Origin: an uncultured Erysipelotrichaceae bacterium
Lineage (GTDB): Bacteria > Bacillota_I > Bacilli_A > Erysipelotrichales > Erysipelotrichaceae
Assembly (NCBI GenBank): GCA_944327105.1
Contig: CALVGN010000030.1
Span: forward strand, 101,216-165,215
Direction of reading: 5' to 3'
DNA length: 64,000 bases
The notes under the pieces: generated by a model
Databases searched by the model: none
Seen by the model: the letters and a program-made list of their open reading frames with translations, nothing else
Told to the model about the DNA's origin: nothing
Translations under genes and position numbers: made by a program
In this document: positions 1 to 8,849 of the stretch, one piece after another
How the letters are laid out: each line of letters starts with the position of its first letter
How positions within the stretch are numbered: the stretch's first letter is position 1

Positions 1-70
1 CCCAGTAGGAATCGAACCCGCAACCTTTTGATCCGTAGTCAAACGCTCTATCCAGTTGAGCTATGGGCGC
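1..70 (-). tRNA. tRNA-Arg (anticodon ACG), 3' end cut by window edge
   Basis: Read on the minus strand, the sequence opens with the acceptor half GCGCCCA, followed by the D-arm GCTC/GAGC. The anticodon stem TTTGA/TCAAA encloses the loop CTACGGA, so the anticodon is ACG (arginine, CGN codons, A34 normally modified to inosine). The T-loop TTCGATT is present. The 3' acceptor strand begins TGGG at base 1, and the last bases (CGC, discriminator) lie outside the window. The T-stem has one mismatch by eye. Confidence 0.93.
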
Positions 71-240
71 ACACGCACTTTGAAGTGCCATTAGATTGTA
101 GCAAATCCAATGACGATCCGCAAGTGATTTTTCACTTGAAGGATGTGCCTCACTTTCGTGAGCACAATGAGTATACCATGGTTTGACCATCCGTCCAGTA
201 TTTTTGAATGAAAATGGTTTCAACCAAAAATGTAACAGAG

Positions 241-270
241 TGTCATGGTCGAACCATGCAACGCTATAAT
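241..270 (+). promoter_or_regulatory. Candidate promoter of the SagB-type gene
   Basis: A perfect -10 TATAAT lies at 265-270, 29 bases before the ATG at 299. The -35 is weak (TGTCAT, 241-246, 18-base spacer). A copy of the TGGT-N3-ACCA palindrome (246-256) sits in the spacer, where a bound protein would affect polymerase. Confidence 0.55.
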
Positions 271-298
271 GCGATTAACTAAAGCAAAGGAGAGAACC

Positions 299-1117
299 AT
301 GGAACAGAAAAAAATCGACGAATACATCAAGATGGGCCGAGACATGCTGCATTTGAAAATCGATATGGAAGATTATCAAAGCGATCAACAGCTCCACAAA
401 CCTCAGCCGCCTTTATCCAAACCCGCAACCAGTGATCGGATCATTGATCTGCCACGCAACTTTGATGATCTACACATCAACGGCAATCTGACGGATCTTT
501 TGATCAAACGCAAAAGTAATCGCGTCTATACACAGAAAAACATCTCACTGCTTCAACTTTCCTACTTACTATGGGGATGTCAGGGTGTTAAAGGTATCCG
601 TGGAAAAAGCTATGCCACATTACGCACCGTGCCAAGCGGTGGTGCGCGCCATCCGTTTGAAACGTACATGATGGTCCAATATGTCGATGGTCTTGACCAA
701 GGCATGTATCACTATTTGCCTTTGACACACCAAATCGAATATCTTGGAGCGGTAGATGATCTGTTCAATACCATCGATGCCACACTGGTCAATCAAACCT
801 GGGCAGCCAAAGCATCACTGGTCTTCTACTTCTCCTGTGTTCCCTACCGTAACGAATGGCGTTATGGTATCGCCAGCCATGGTCCGATTTTGATCGATTT
901 GGGTCATGTTGGCGAAAATGTCTATTTATGTGCCACCGCATTGGGATTAGGCACCTGTGGGTTGGGTGCATACGATGGAGAATTAGCCAACCAATTATTC
1001 AAACTGGATGGATGGGATGAATTCATCGTTTATGCACAACCCGTTGGGACTATCAATATCGATAATACAGCGGATGAAGATGCATTTTACAGTTTCGTCA
1101 AAGAGCAAGGATGGTAA
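299..1117 (+). CDS. SagB/ThcOx-type FMN nitroreductase-family dehydrogenase
   Basis: A 272-residue cytosolic protein of the SagB/ThcOx branch of the nitroreductase fold. The family is FMN-dependent; members inside azole-peptide clusters oxidise thiazolines and oxazolines, while lone members have unknown substrates. Recognisable segments are SYLLWGCQG (about residue 87), the SGGARHPFETY flavin-site block (about 117) and a C-terminal GLGTCGLGAYDG block. The ATG at 299 is chosen because AAAGGAG lies 7 bases upstream; an in-frame ATG at 245 has no ribosome site and lies upstream of the -10. No cyclodehydratase or precursor peptide is visible nearby, so a role in peptide maturation is not supported here. 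It appears monocistronic, ending at a hairpin with a 14-bp stem. Confidence 0.85.
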   Translation: MEQKKIDEYIKMGRDMLHLKIDMEDYQSDQQLHKPQPPLSKPATSDRIIDLPRNFDDLHINGNLTDLLIKRKSNRVYTQKNISLLQLSYLLWGCQGVKGIRGKSYATLRTVPSGGARHPFETYMMVQYVDGLDQGMYHYLPLTHQIEYLGAVDDLFNTIDATLVNQTWAAKASLVFYFSCVPYRNEWRYGIASHGPILIDLGHVGENVYLCATALGLGTCGLGAYDGELANQLFKLDGWDEFIVYAQPVGTINIDNTADEDAFYSFVKEQGW

Positions 1118-1130
1118 TGGTTCAACCATA

Positions 1131-1171
1131 GAATGAAAACACGGCTGGTTGAACCATCCGTGTTTTCATTC
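1131..1171. terminator. Bidirectional hairpin terminator with palindrome in its loop
   Basis: GAATGAAAACACGG (1131-1144) pairs with CCGTGTTTTCATTC (1158-1171). The 13-base loop is essentially one TGGT-N3-ACCA copy (1146-1156). It lies between convergent genes. Confidence 0.8.
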
Positions 1172-1187
1172 AAATAAAATAGTATGC

Positions 1188-1946
1188 TTATTGACAATGG
1201 TATGCGGTATAAGGTTGTTTGCCGACGACCACATCACCTAAAATAACGTTCAATCCCTTGTAACCACCATGAACTGCCATGCCGTTTCCGACATAAATGG
1301 CATAATGGCTTGGATAGAAGATGACATCGCCCGGAACCATACCATCCAGACCAACTTCTACCCCATCGGTGTAGCTTCCGCTCCATCCACCGGCTGCCAA
1401 CGCGATATTGACCACATCGGTACACCAGTATCCGTATGATCCGACCAAACTCAATGCGGCATTGACGATCGCATTGTCACTCCAATAGCCACTCACATCC
1501 GTTGTCACGGATTGCCAGGAAGCAGGACCATAGGTATAACTGGCCGGTTCCGGGATCACGGTACATCCGGTTTTGGCATCCCCTTCATATCCTTCATTGC
1601 AGACACAACCGTCAACACTAAAGGTCGCATTTTCACCACAATTGTTGTATCCATAATCGACCAATGGCTGATAATCGGTTTTATCATAGGAAAGATCCGG
1701 TGTTTCAATGATCATTTCCCCCAAATCGACCATCGTATTGCCCGTGATTTTGTTAAACGGTGTTGTGGGTTGTTCCACCGCATCAATGGCACGATCACGC
1801 ATCACTAACGTTGTGCTTTCGTTGGGCTCATCATCCGTCGCATAGACGGTGGAAACAGTGAGCACCGAACCACACAGAATCACTAAAATTGATAATAAGA
1901 GCAGGTGTTTGCTTTTGTTGTTTCCACGAAATTTATTCAACTGCAT
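1188..1946 (-). CDS. Secreted Cys-rich protein with C-terminal NlpC/P60-like peptidase domain
   Basis: A 252-residue exported protein. The start at 1946 follows GGAGG (1952-1956); the longer in-frame start at 1988 would put about 14 residues before the signal peptide. A basic N-terminus and hydrophobic stretch (LLLLSILVILCGSV) end near VYA, a signal-peptidase I type site. Residues about 85-125 hold a four-Cys EGF-like module with the end CNEGYEGDAKTGC. The C-terminal 110 residues resemble an NlpC/P60 or related amidase fold: YWCTDVVNIAL carries the candidate nucleophile Cys, and HYAIYVGNGMAVHGG the candidate His. Such enzymes cut peptidoglycan stem peptides. The same Cys module occurs in the LCP protein at 37816-40875, which suggests a shared surface partner. 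The fold is clear; the substrate is inferred. Confidence 0.75.
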   Translation of the reverse strand: MQLNKFRGNNKSKHLLLLSILVILCGSVLTVSTVYATDDEPNESTTLVMRDRAIDAVEQPTTPFNKITGNTMVDLGEMIIETPDLSYDKTDYQPLVDYGYNNCGENATFSVDGCVCNEGYEGDAKTGCTVIPEPASYTYGPASWQSVTTDVSGYWSDNAIVNAALSLVGSYGYWCTDVVNIALAAGGWSGSYTDGVEVGLDGMVPGDVIFYPSHYAIYVGNGMAVHGGYKGLNVILGDVVVGKQPYTAYHCQ

Positions 1947-2067
1947 GTTATCCTCCAAAAATTCAAACATTTTGAAGTGTAGCAACATTGCGAAAATCTT
2001 ACAACTTTATGTGACATTTCACACATTTTTATTGAAACTATTTTCGTTGAGTTAGAAAGGAATTTTT

Positions 2068-3216
2068 ATGATCAAACCATCCCGACTTCATGCGGCTTAT
2101 CACTTGATGGAACAACATCATCTGGATACCATGGTCTTCGGTCCAGGTGCCAATTTACAATATCTGACCAATGCCAATGACTATCATTGGCAACGCAGTT
2201 GCATGACCAATATCCGTGGTCATTCGACCAGTTACAACCAACCGGAATGTTTATTGGTCTTAACCAATAATGATTATCATCTGATCACGATCAAACGCAT
2301 CAACGATGCGTTTGATCACATCGATGATTATCATAAAACCATTACCTATATGGATTATTTTGAAGATGTATTAGCCACGTTGGTCCATGGTAGAACCATC
2401 GGCATCGGATATCCGTGTCGTGATTTCATCCAGGATGCGCTCAATGTCAACTTTACCCATCTGACTTATGTGGATTGCGAAGATATACTCAAAGATATCC
2501 GGAAAATCAAAGATGAAGATGAAATCAACCAATTAAAAGCCATGGCTCAATTCACAGATACCGCCATGGCACATGTCATTGGTAATCTTAAGTTTGGAAT
2601 GAGTCAGCATGATGCAGAATCCTTGGTCATTCAATATGGTTTAGACCATGATTGTGATGATCTTTCCTTCCCACCTACGGTTGGATTCAAAACCAAAGGT
2701 GAGGATACTGCAGCTGATCTGAACACCTACCATGATCGATCCATTTTGAAAGACAATACCTGCATTGCCATGGATATCGGTTATATGAACCATGGCTATT
2801 GTTCCGATTGGGGAAGAAGCGTCTATTTTGGCAAACCATCGGATTTACTTGATGGTGGATACCATGCGTTGATGAAAGGACAAATCGACATGGTTAACGC
2901 CATCCAACCCGGTATTACCACAGTGGATCAGTTGTATCCCATTTTAGAAAGATCCGTGATCAAAAGTGGATATGGAGATTATCTGCGTTTTCGCGATTCC
3001 CATAATCTTGGTCATCAAATCGGCATCGATTGCCACGAGTTCCCGATGATCAACAAGCAATACCATGATATCTTGATGCCGGGAATGGTTTTCTGCAGTG
3101 AACCGAAGATGTGGTTTCCAAACGAAGGATATATCCGAATCGAAGATATGATTTTGATTCAAGAAGACAAGGCCGTATTCTTATCCAATTATGATCGAAA
3201 CCAATTCATTCTCTGA
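2068..3216 (+). CDS. M24 family metallopeptidase (Xaa-Pro aminopeptidase-like)
   Basis: A 382-residue cytosolic protein. The N-terminal half is a creatinase-like domain (RPSRLHAAYHLMEQHHLD region); the C-terminal half is the pita-bread M24 catalytic domain. The five metal ligands are readable: Asp in MDIGYM, Asp in CSDWGR, His in HNLGHQIG, Glu in CSEPKMW and Glu in RIEDMIL. Family members remove the residue before a proline using two Mn or Co ions. The start ATG follows AAAGGAA by 6 bases. The gene is divergent from the secreted protein upstream and ends at a strong hairpin. Whether it is a prolidase or an aminopeptidase P cannot be decided. Confidence 0.88.
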   Translation: MIKPSRLHAAYHLMEQHHLDTMVFGPGANLQYLTNANDYHWQRSCMTNIRGHSTSYNQPECLLVLTNNDYHLITIKRINDAFDHIDDYHKTITYMDYFEDVLATLVHGRTIGIGYPCRDFIQDALNVNFTHLTYVDCEDILKDIRKIKDEDEINQLKAMAQFTDTAMAHVIGNLKFGMSQHDAESLVIQYGLDHDCDDLSFPPTVGFKTKGEDTAADLNTYHDRSILKDNTCIAMDIGYMNHGYCSDWGRSVYFGKPSDLLDGGYHALMKGQIDMVNAIQPGITTVDQLYPILERSVIKSGYGDYLRFRDSHNLGHQIGIDCHEFPMINKQYHDILMPGMVFCSEPKMWFPNEGYIRIEDMILIQEDKAVFLSNYDRNQFIL

Positions 3217-3226
3217 ATGCGTTAAA

Positions 3227-3263
3227 AAGCACGTCGGGTTCAATCAATGAATCCGACGTGCTT
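3227..3263. terminator. Bidirectional hairpin terminator
   Basis: AAGCACGTCGG (3227-3237) pairs with CCGACGTGCTT (3253-3263), followed by CTATTTTT on the plus strand. It separates convergent genes. Confidence 0.85.
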
Positions 3264-4409
3264 CTATTTTTCAAGTGCTTTCAACAATCGTGCAAGACGC
3301 ATCCCGAAATCCTGTACCAATACGAGTGCACCATGCATGGATTCATCGAGAGAAATCGGTCCAGGAACAATCGAAAAGATCGCATCGATTCCTGCGTCAT
3401 ACACTTTGTTTGAATTCCTTCCGATATTCCCGCACGCTGCAATGACCGGAATATTTTTGATGGATTTTACCCTTTTGGCAACACCCGTTGGAACTTTATT
3501 ATAGATGGTCGAACCATCGATCTGCCCTTCTCCGGTAATCACCAGATCAGCATCATATACATGCTGATCAAAACCGATCAAATCCAATATCGTCTCGATA
3601 CCAGACTGCATTTTCGCATTGCAAAATGCCATCAATCCACCACCGATGCCTCCGGCAGCGCCACTTCCGGGGATATCACGGATATCGATATCCAACTGTT
3701 GTTTCACCACATTGCCAAAATGGGAAAGATTTTGATCCAGTGTTTCAACCATGGATGATGTGGCACCTTTTTGAGGACCATAAACGTACGATGCACCATT
3801 TGGCCCACATAATGGATTGGTCACATCCGCCACAATAGAAAATGAACAGGTTTTGATGCGCTGATCCAATTGAGAAAGATCGATGGTTTGGATCGTATTC
3901 AAATTATTGCCACAGGGAAGGATGGTTGAACCATTGGCATCCATGAAGCGTACACCCATGGCAGCTGCCATCCCGCATCCGCCGTCATTGGTGGCAGAGC
4001 CACCAATGCACAGCAGGATGCGATGGCAGTTTCGATGCAAAGCATGGATGATCATCTGACCAAAACCATAACTGGTGGTGACCATCGGATTACGTTCATC
4101 GATGGATAATAACGGTAATCCAATGGATTGCGCTAGCTCGATGATGGCAGTGCCATCATCGAGCATCAGATACTGTGCGATATGCGGTCGCATCAATGGG
4201 TCCATAACTTCACAACTGACCATGGTTCCACCAAGATGTTGATGGATCACTTCCATACTTCCTTCACCACCATCAGCTAATGGGATGGTTTCAACCATAA
4301 CATCCATGGTCGAGACCATCCCTTTTTTCAAAGCGTCACACACTTCAAAAGCAGATAAACTGCCTTTGAAAGAATCCATTGCAATCAGAATATGCTGAAT
4401 CGGTTTCAT
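3264..4409 (-). CDS. Glycerate kinase (GlxK/GarK family)
   Basis: A 381-residue glycerate kinase of the two-domain bacterial family. It phosphorylates glycerate, usually to 2-phosphoglycerate, feeding glycolysis. Signatures are the N-terminal IAMDSFKGSLSA, IPLADGGEGSMEV, the glycine-rich GGSATNDGGCGMAAAMG and the C-terminal TGEGQIDGSTIYNKVPTGVA. The ATG at 4409 is preferred because AAGGA is 8 bases upstream and the protein then starts MKPIQHILIAMDSFKG, as family members do. The longer frame to 4481 runs into the preceding gene. It starts two codons after the TIGR04076 gene stops, so the two form one transcript. The junction contains a TGGT-N3-ACCA copy (4422-4432). Confidence 0.93.
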   Translation of the reverse strand: MKPIQHILIAMDSFKGSLSAFEVCDALKKGMVSTMDVMVETIPLADGGEGSMEVIHQHLGGTMVSCEVMDPLMRPHIAQYLMLDDGTAIIELAQSIGLPLLSIDERNPMVTTSYGFGQMIIHALHRNCHRILLCIGGSATNDGGCGMAAAMGVRFMDANGSTILPCGNNLNTIQTIDLSQLDQRIKTCSFSIVADVTNPLCGPNGASYVYGPQKGATSSMVETLDQNLSHFGNVVKQQLDIDIRDIPGSGAAGGIGGGLMAFCNAKMQSGIETILDLIGFDQHVYDADLVITGEGQIDGSTIYNKVPTGVAKRVKSIKNIPVIAACGNIGRNSNKVYDAGIDAIFSIVPGPISLDESMHGALVLVQDFGMRLARLLKALEK

Positions 4410-4413
4410 CGTA

Positions 4414-4740
4414 TCAATCCTTGGTCGTACCATCATCGAAACAGGGTTCGAGCAAAAAAGACATTGGTCGTACCCCATCATTGCAACTGACGATCGCCGT
4501 ATGTTTATCCTTCATCCACGATCCATGAATGGATTCACCATTGCATGCAATGGTCATGACATATGGATACAATGCGATCCAAGCGCTGTTGCATAATCCA
4601 TCCGGCTTTTCCATATCCACGGATATAAAAGTATCCCCGACATGAAGCGGACATGGTTCGCCCATATCCAGTTCATATTGATCCACCAAATCCTGATGAA
4701 CACATTGTTTCACTGCGGTAATTTTAACTGTACGCATCAT
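4414..4740 (-). CDS. TIGR04076 family protein
   Basis: A 108-residue protein matching the small TIGR04076 family, whose function is unknown. Typical features are a short beta-rich start (VKITAVKQCVH), the block GEPCPLHVGDTF, a second block DGLCNSAWIALYP, and the end CNDGVRPMSFLLEPC. Five cysteines are visible, several at family-conserved places, so metal or thiol chemistry is possible. There is no signal peptide. It is the first gene of a two-gene unit with glycerate kinase. The two adjacent ATG codons make the start uncertain by one residue. Confidence 0.8.
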   Translation of the reverse strand: MMRTVKITAVKQCVHQDLVDQYELDMGEPCPLHVGDTFISVDMEKPDGLCNSAWIALYPYVMTIACNGESIHGSWMKDKHTAIVSCNDGVRPMSFLLEPCFDDGTTKD

Positions 4741-5009
4741 CTGATCCCCATAGCGTAAATTTTATAGATATTTTTTAAAGGAATGCTTCATTTTCACCAA
4801 TAAGAACGATATTCGCATTTATTCATTGGATGTTTTTAAAAGGAAAATCATTGGTTAATGCACTTAAAATGGAATCTATTTATCACGCGAACAACAGCTC
4901 ACTTGTCCAAATTTTAATCCGTACCATTCGCTCATCAGATATATGATTGTAAACTCATTATACCTTAGTTACTCCACGGGATTTTCATTTTCAATCAATT
5001 TATAATGGG
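4741..5009. other. Non-coding stretch, nothing recognised
   Basis: About 270 bases between two minus-strand transcription units. AT-rich, presumably holding the promoter of the TIGR04076 gene and the end of the rlmD transcript. I see no clear hairpin terminator, RNA gene or ORF. Confidence 0.5.
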
Positions 5010-6128
5010 TCACACATCCACTCTCCGTCTTAGCGTTATGACACATTCACAATGATCACTGAAAGGAAACATATCGACCGGTTGAATATAAGTAATGGTA
5101 TAACCATGCCGCTTTAGATAATCCGTATCTCTTTTCTGTGTGGCTGGATTGCAGGAAATATATCCGATCCGATCGATTCGATTGCGAATGATGGCATCTA
5201 AAAATAATTTGGAGCAGCCACTGCGTGGTGGGTCCACCATAACGACATCACATTGCAATACATCCAGATACCGATCGACCGAACCCACTTTAAAACCAAT
5301 ATTGGTGATCCCATTGTCCCGCTTATTGGCCAACGCATCAACAATGGCATAGCGATTGACTTCGATCCCGATGACATTTTTAACATACCGACTGGCTAAT
5401 AATCCGATCGTACCAGTACCGCAATACGCATCCACCAATGTATCCGCCAGTTTTAAATCCAGATGATCCAGTGCGGTTTTATAACATACCCACGCCTGCA
5501 ACGGATTGACTTGATAAAACGATTGCGAAGAGATACGGAATTTGAGTCCACCCATGGTATCGACCACCATTCCCTTACCATAGACGATGCGCTGTTGTTT
5601 GCCTAAAACCATGGATGTATGCCGGTTGTTCACGTTTAAAACGATGGAAACGATCTGAGGATGGGCTTGTCGGATCGATTCAAAAAATTTGCGACTGCCT
5701 GGGATTTTAGTGGTGGAAACCACCAACGTCAGCAAAACATGTTCATCCATGCTGATACGAAGCTGTAAATGACGCAATAAACCTGTTTCCCGATCTTCAT
5801 CAAACGCTGCATAACCAAATCGATCAGCAGTTTTGACCACTGTTTCAATGATTTGATTGGCTAAGGGATGATGCAACGGACACTGATCCACATCCACGAT
5901 CCGATGACTGTCGGCTTCATAGATCCCACTGGTCAAACCAGATTTGGATTGGCGAAAGGATACCGTCACTTTGTGACGGTATCCGTATGGATCATCCATC
6001 CCAATGATGGGATGGGTCGAACCATAGAGCGATGTGATATAACGTTGCTTATGGTCCAGACTATCGGGATACTGATTTAATCCATAACGGCAACTGCCGC
6101 ATTTTTGATAATAAGGACATGTTTTCAT
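5010..6128 (-). CDS. rlmD: 23S rRNA (uracil-C5)-methyltransferase, RlmD/RumA family
   Basis: A 372-residue SAM-dependent RNA methyltransferase of the RumA/TrmA family, which makes 5-methyluridine in 23S rRNA. The N-terminus begins directly with the iron-sulfur cluster segment CPYYQKCGSC plus CPLHHP, without the usual TRAM domain. The SAM site is seen in DAYCGTGTIGLLAS, and catalytic regions in VDPPRSGCSK and ISCNPATQKRD (the Cys nucleophile). The ATG at 6128 overlaps the stop of the upstream histidine kinase (ATGA), a sign of translational coupling. An in-frame ATG at 6149 has its purine stretch directly adjacent and is less likely. Assignment as RlmD rather than a TrmFO-independent tRNA enzyme rests on overall family resemblance. 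Confidence 0.88.
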   Translation of the reverse strand: MKTCPYYQKCGSCRYGLNQYPDSLDHKQRYITSLYGSTHPIIGMDDPYGYRHKVTVSFRQSKSGLTSGIYEADSHRIVDVDQCPLHHPLANQIIETVVKTADRFGYAAFDEDRETGLLRHLQLRISMDEHVLLTLVVSTTKIPGSRKFFESIRQAHPQIVSIVLNVNNRHTSMVLGKQQRIVYGKGMVVDTMGGLKFRISSQSFYQVNPLQAWVCYKTALDHLDLKLADTLVDAYCGTGTIGLLASRYVKNVIGIEVNRYAIVDALANKRDNGITNIGFKVGSVDRYLDVLQCDVVMVDPPRSGCSKLFLDAIIRNRIDRIGYISCNPATQKRDTDYLKRHGYTITYIQPVDMFPFSDHCECVITLRRRVDV

Positions 6129-7159
6129 AGATGTATCGTGACTTTGCATCCTTTGTTCAATTCACTTTCAATATCGATGGTACCATTCATGGATCTCAAT
6201 ATGGTTTCTACCAAAGGTAAACCTAATCCATTGCCTGTGGTACTGTGACTTTGATCCCCTTGATAAAATTTTTCGAAGACATGATGAAGATCATGTTCAC
6301 TCATCCCGATACCATGATCCTGGATGAGGATGGTCGTACCATCATCCGATATGGTTTTGACATCGATGATACCTCCATCATAAGAAAACTTGATCGCATT
6401 GCTCAATACATTCAAAAATACCTGTTTGAGTAAATCGGCATTGCATTTCGTGGTTCGACCATTGAAATCTAGATTCCATTCGATATTTTTTCTTTCCCAA
6501 CCCGGTTGCAGTACAATGATGCAATCCCGGATGGTTTCATCCACATTCACTATGGTTTCAACCAAATCGATCGAACGATTTTCCAGCTTTGCCAATAAAA
6601 GCACATTGCTACTCAATGCACTCAATCGTCCACTTTCCTTGATGATGATATCACTATATTCTTCGATCTGTTGACGTGTCACATCTTTCTTTTTCAATTG
6701 TTTGGCAAACCCAAGGATACAGTTGATCGGTGTTTTGAATTCATGGGTAAAATTGTTGATGAAATCGGTTTTGAACAATTCATTGTTCTTTAATTCCCGC
6801 GCCATCGTATTGATCGAATCTCTCAGTGTTGCTAACTCCGTTTCATTGAGCAAACGCGAATCAAATGGAGCGATGCGCACATCAAAATCGCCTTTGGCGA
6901 TTTTGTTGGTGGCATCGATCATCGTTTCCACTGGTTTGACCAAGCGCATCGTCAAAAGACGGGTGATGATCAATGCGATAAAAAACAACAAAATCAAAAA
7001 TGCCAGGATCACCAGCCACAGGTTTACACTTTCTGGTGAGCTGATCAGACCATGGTTTTCAAAGATCACAAACAAGATCAAACCAAAAATACCACTGGCT
7101 ACGACCACGGCCATGGTCAGCAATGTAATGGAAAAAGCGACTTTGAAATGTCGGTTCAT
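6125..7159 (-). CDS. Sensor histidine kinase
   Basis: A 344-residue membrane sensor kinase. Two N-terminal transmembrane helices (about residues 9-34 and 45-67) are separated by only about 10 residues, so the extracellular sensor is very small and may sense within the membrane. A HAMP segment follows (RLLTMRLVKPVETMIDATN), then the HisKA block NFTHEFKTPINCILG with the phosphorylated His. The ATPase domain has N (LNVLSNAIKFSYDGG), G1 (IQDHGIGM), and G2 (GNGLGLPL) boxes. It overlaps the response regulator gene by 4 bases and is followed by rlmD in the same reading unit. The signal is unknown. Confidence 0.93.
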   Translation of the reverse strand: MNRHFKVAFSITLLTMAVVVASGIFGLILFVIFENHGLISSPESVNLWLVILAFLILLFFIALIITRLLTMRLVKPVETMIDATNKIAKGDFDVRIAPFDSRLLNETELATLRDSINTMARELKNNELFKTDFINNFTHEFKTPINCILGFAKQLKKKDVTRQQIEEYSDIIIKESGRLSALSSNVLLLAKLENRSIDLVETIVNVDETIRDCIIVLQPGWERKNIEWNLDFNGRTTKCNADLLKQVFLNVLSNAIKFSYDGGIIDVKTISDDGTTILIQDHGIGMSEHDLHHVFEKFYQGDQSHSTTGNGLGLPLVETILRSMNGTIDIESELNKGCKVTIHL

Positions 7160-7827
7160 CGCATCACCGCCTTATATCCCAATCCACGCACCGTGACGAT
7201 CTCAAAATCCGGGTTTTCCTTGAACTTGTTGCGCAACCGATTGATATGGACATCCACGGTATGGGGATCGGATAAAGTATCCATGCTCCAGAATTCTTCC
7301 ATCAATTGATTCCGGGTAAAGATATGATTGGGATAACTCAATAACTTAAAGAGGATATAAAATTCTTTCGCCGGTAATTCCATGGTCGAACCATCCACAT
7401 TGACCGTCAATGATGTATGATCCAAATGGGTATGGGACAAATCGATCCGATTCGTCGCCAAAATCTGATATCGGCGTAACAGTGCATGGATGCGGGCGAT
7501 CAACTCATCGGATTCGATGGGTTTGACGCAATAATCATCTGCACCGCATCCCAATCCTTTGACTTTATCCATTGTGGTTTCCTTAGCAGAAAGCATCAAG
7601 ATGGGAATGGTCAAACCCCGTTGACGAATGGTTGAAGCCACAGTATATCCATCTATTTTGGGCAACATGATATCCAATACCACACAATCAATGTGATGAT
7701 TTTCCAATAATTCCAGTGCGTGGATGCCATCATATGACTGAATGACATCAAATCCGCCTTGGGTAAGGACCATCTTGGTCAATTTAGCACTATTGGGATC
7801 ATCTTCGACCAATAAAATCGTATTCAT
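7156..7827 (-). CDS. OmpR/PhoB-family response regulator
   Basis: A 223-residue regulator. The receiver domain (residues 1-120) has the acidic pocket ILLVEDD, phospho-acceptor Asp in CVVLDIMLPKIDG, the switch residue in MLSAKE and the conserved Lys in DYCVKPIE. The C-terminal winged helix (about 130-223) shows the typical SDPHTVDVHINRLRNKF recognition region and ends VRGLGYKAV. It is the first gene of the unit with the histidine kinase and rlmD. The divergent upstream region (7828-7942) carries two dyads, at 7850 and 7885, which could be operators or simply members of the dispersed family. Confidence 0.94.
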   Translation of the reverse strand: MNTILLVEDDPNSAKLTKMVLTQGGFDVIQSYDGIHALELLENHHIDCVVLDIMLPKIDGYTVASTIRQRGLTIPILMLSAKETTMDKVKGLGCGADDYCVKPIESDELIARIHALLRRYQILATNRIDLSHTHLDHTSLTVNVDGSTMELPAKEFYILFKLLSYPNHIFTRNQLMEEFWSMDTLSDPHTVDVHINRLRNKFKENPDFEIVTVRGLGYKAVMR

Positions 7828-7942
7828 GGTTCTATTTTATCGGATTCATTGGTTTAAACCATATGATTTATATGCATCAATCGATGGTTTAACCATCAAA
7901 CTTCCTTTATAATCATTGTCGTAGTGAAAGGAATGATTCTTG

Positions 7943-8806
7943 ATGAGTAAAATTGCAATCATGACCGATTCAGGTTGCGGGATCTCCCCACAACAGGCTA
8001 AAGCTTTCGGTTTATATTTTCTTCCCCTTCAGATCAGCTGTGGTCCAACCACCTACCGCGATTGTTATGAAATCAGTACATTAGACATCTATCACCGCTT
8101 AGCTAAAGGCGAAATGCCCAAGACCGCCTGTCCCAATGGTGCGGATATCGATGATACTTTACGCGAAATCATCCATGATGGTTATGACCAATGCATTTTC
8201 GTTCCGTTAAGCAGCGGATTATCCTCTACTGGTGAAAACGTACTCGCTTTTTCCAAAGAACATCCACTGGACTTACGGGTGGTCGAATGTGGTTCGACCT
8301 GTCAGGTCGAATTGCATGTCGCCCGTTATGCCAAAGCATTGGTCGATCAAGGTTTAGATATCGATACGATCATTGAAAAATGCAATGCCATGGTCCAAAC
8401 CAATCAAAGTTTGGTCGTACCATTTGATCTCAATCATCTTAAACGTGGTGGTCGCCTAACCCCCATGGCAGCAAGTTTAGCCAATTTATTAAAAATCAAA
8501 CCGGTTTTGTTATTATCCATGAAAACCAATGGTAAACTCGATGTCTATGCCAAGATCCGTACCGAACGCAAAGCATTGAGTTTTATCGTGGATGAAATCA
8601 AAAAAGCCTGTGGTCAAGACCACTACCATCTGTATATCTTACATTCCAACGCACCGGCGACTGCCCAGCAATTGGAAGAAATGCTTCAGGATGGTTCAAC
8701 CAATTTCACCATTGATACTGCATTGATTTCTTCCGTGATTGCAGTCCATACTGGATTGAATTGTGTCGCTATCCAAATGATCAAAGACGCCGATGACATG
8801 CATTAA
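7943..8806 (+). CDS. DegV family fatty-acid-binding protein
   Basis: A 287-residue DegV protein. The family binds one fatty acid between two domains; FakB members hand it to the FakA kinase for phosphorylation. Diagnostic blocks are IAMTDSGCGIS, FVPLSSGLSSTGEN and LKRGGRLTPMAASLANLLKIKP. The ATG at 7943 lies 10 bases after AAAGGA; a TTG just before it is not needed. No fakA is nearby. It is a lone gene bounded by a perfect hairpin. Confidence 0.9.
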   Translation: MSKIAIMTDSGCGISPQQAKAFGLYFLPLQISCGPTTYRDCYEISTLDIYHRLAKGEMPKTACPNGADIDDTLREIIHDGYDQCIFVPLSSGLSSTGENVLAFSKEHPLDLRVVECGSTCQVELHVARYAKALVDQGLDIDTIIEKCNAMVQTNQSLVVPFDLNHLKRGGRLTPMAASLANLLKIKPVLLLSMKTNGKLDVYAKIRTERKALSFIVDEIKKACGQDHYHLYILHSNAPATAQQLEEMLQDGSTNFTIDTALISSVIAVHTGLNCVAIQMIKDADDMH

Positions 8807-8849
8807 ACCAAAAGAAAACCGATTCATTTGATCGGTTTTCTTTTGGTTT
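8805..8849. terminator. Bidirectional hairpin terminator, 19-bp stem
   Basis: Bases 8805-8823 pair perfectly with 8831-8849 around a 7-base loop. The arms overlap the stop codons of both convergent genes, so the degV and pmbA ends are fused to the terminator. Confidence 0.85.

Noticed and set aside
299..1117. Azole-peptide (TOMM) cluster around the SagB-type gene
   Set aside because: No cyclodehydratase, precursor peptide or transporter is next to it.
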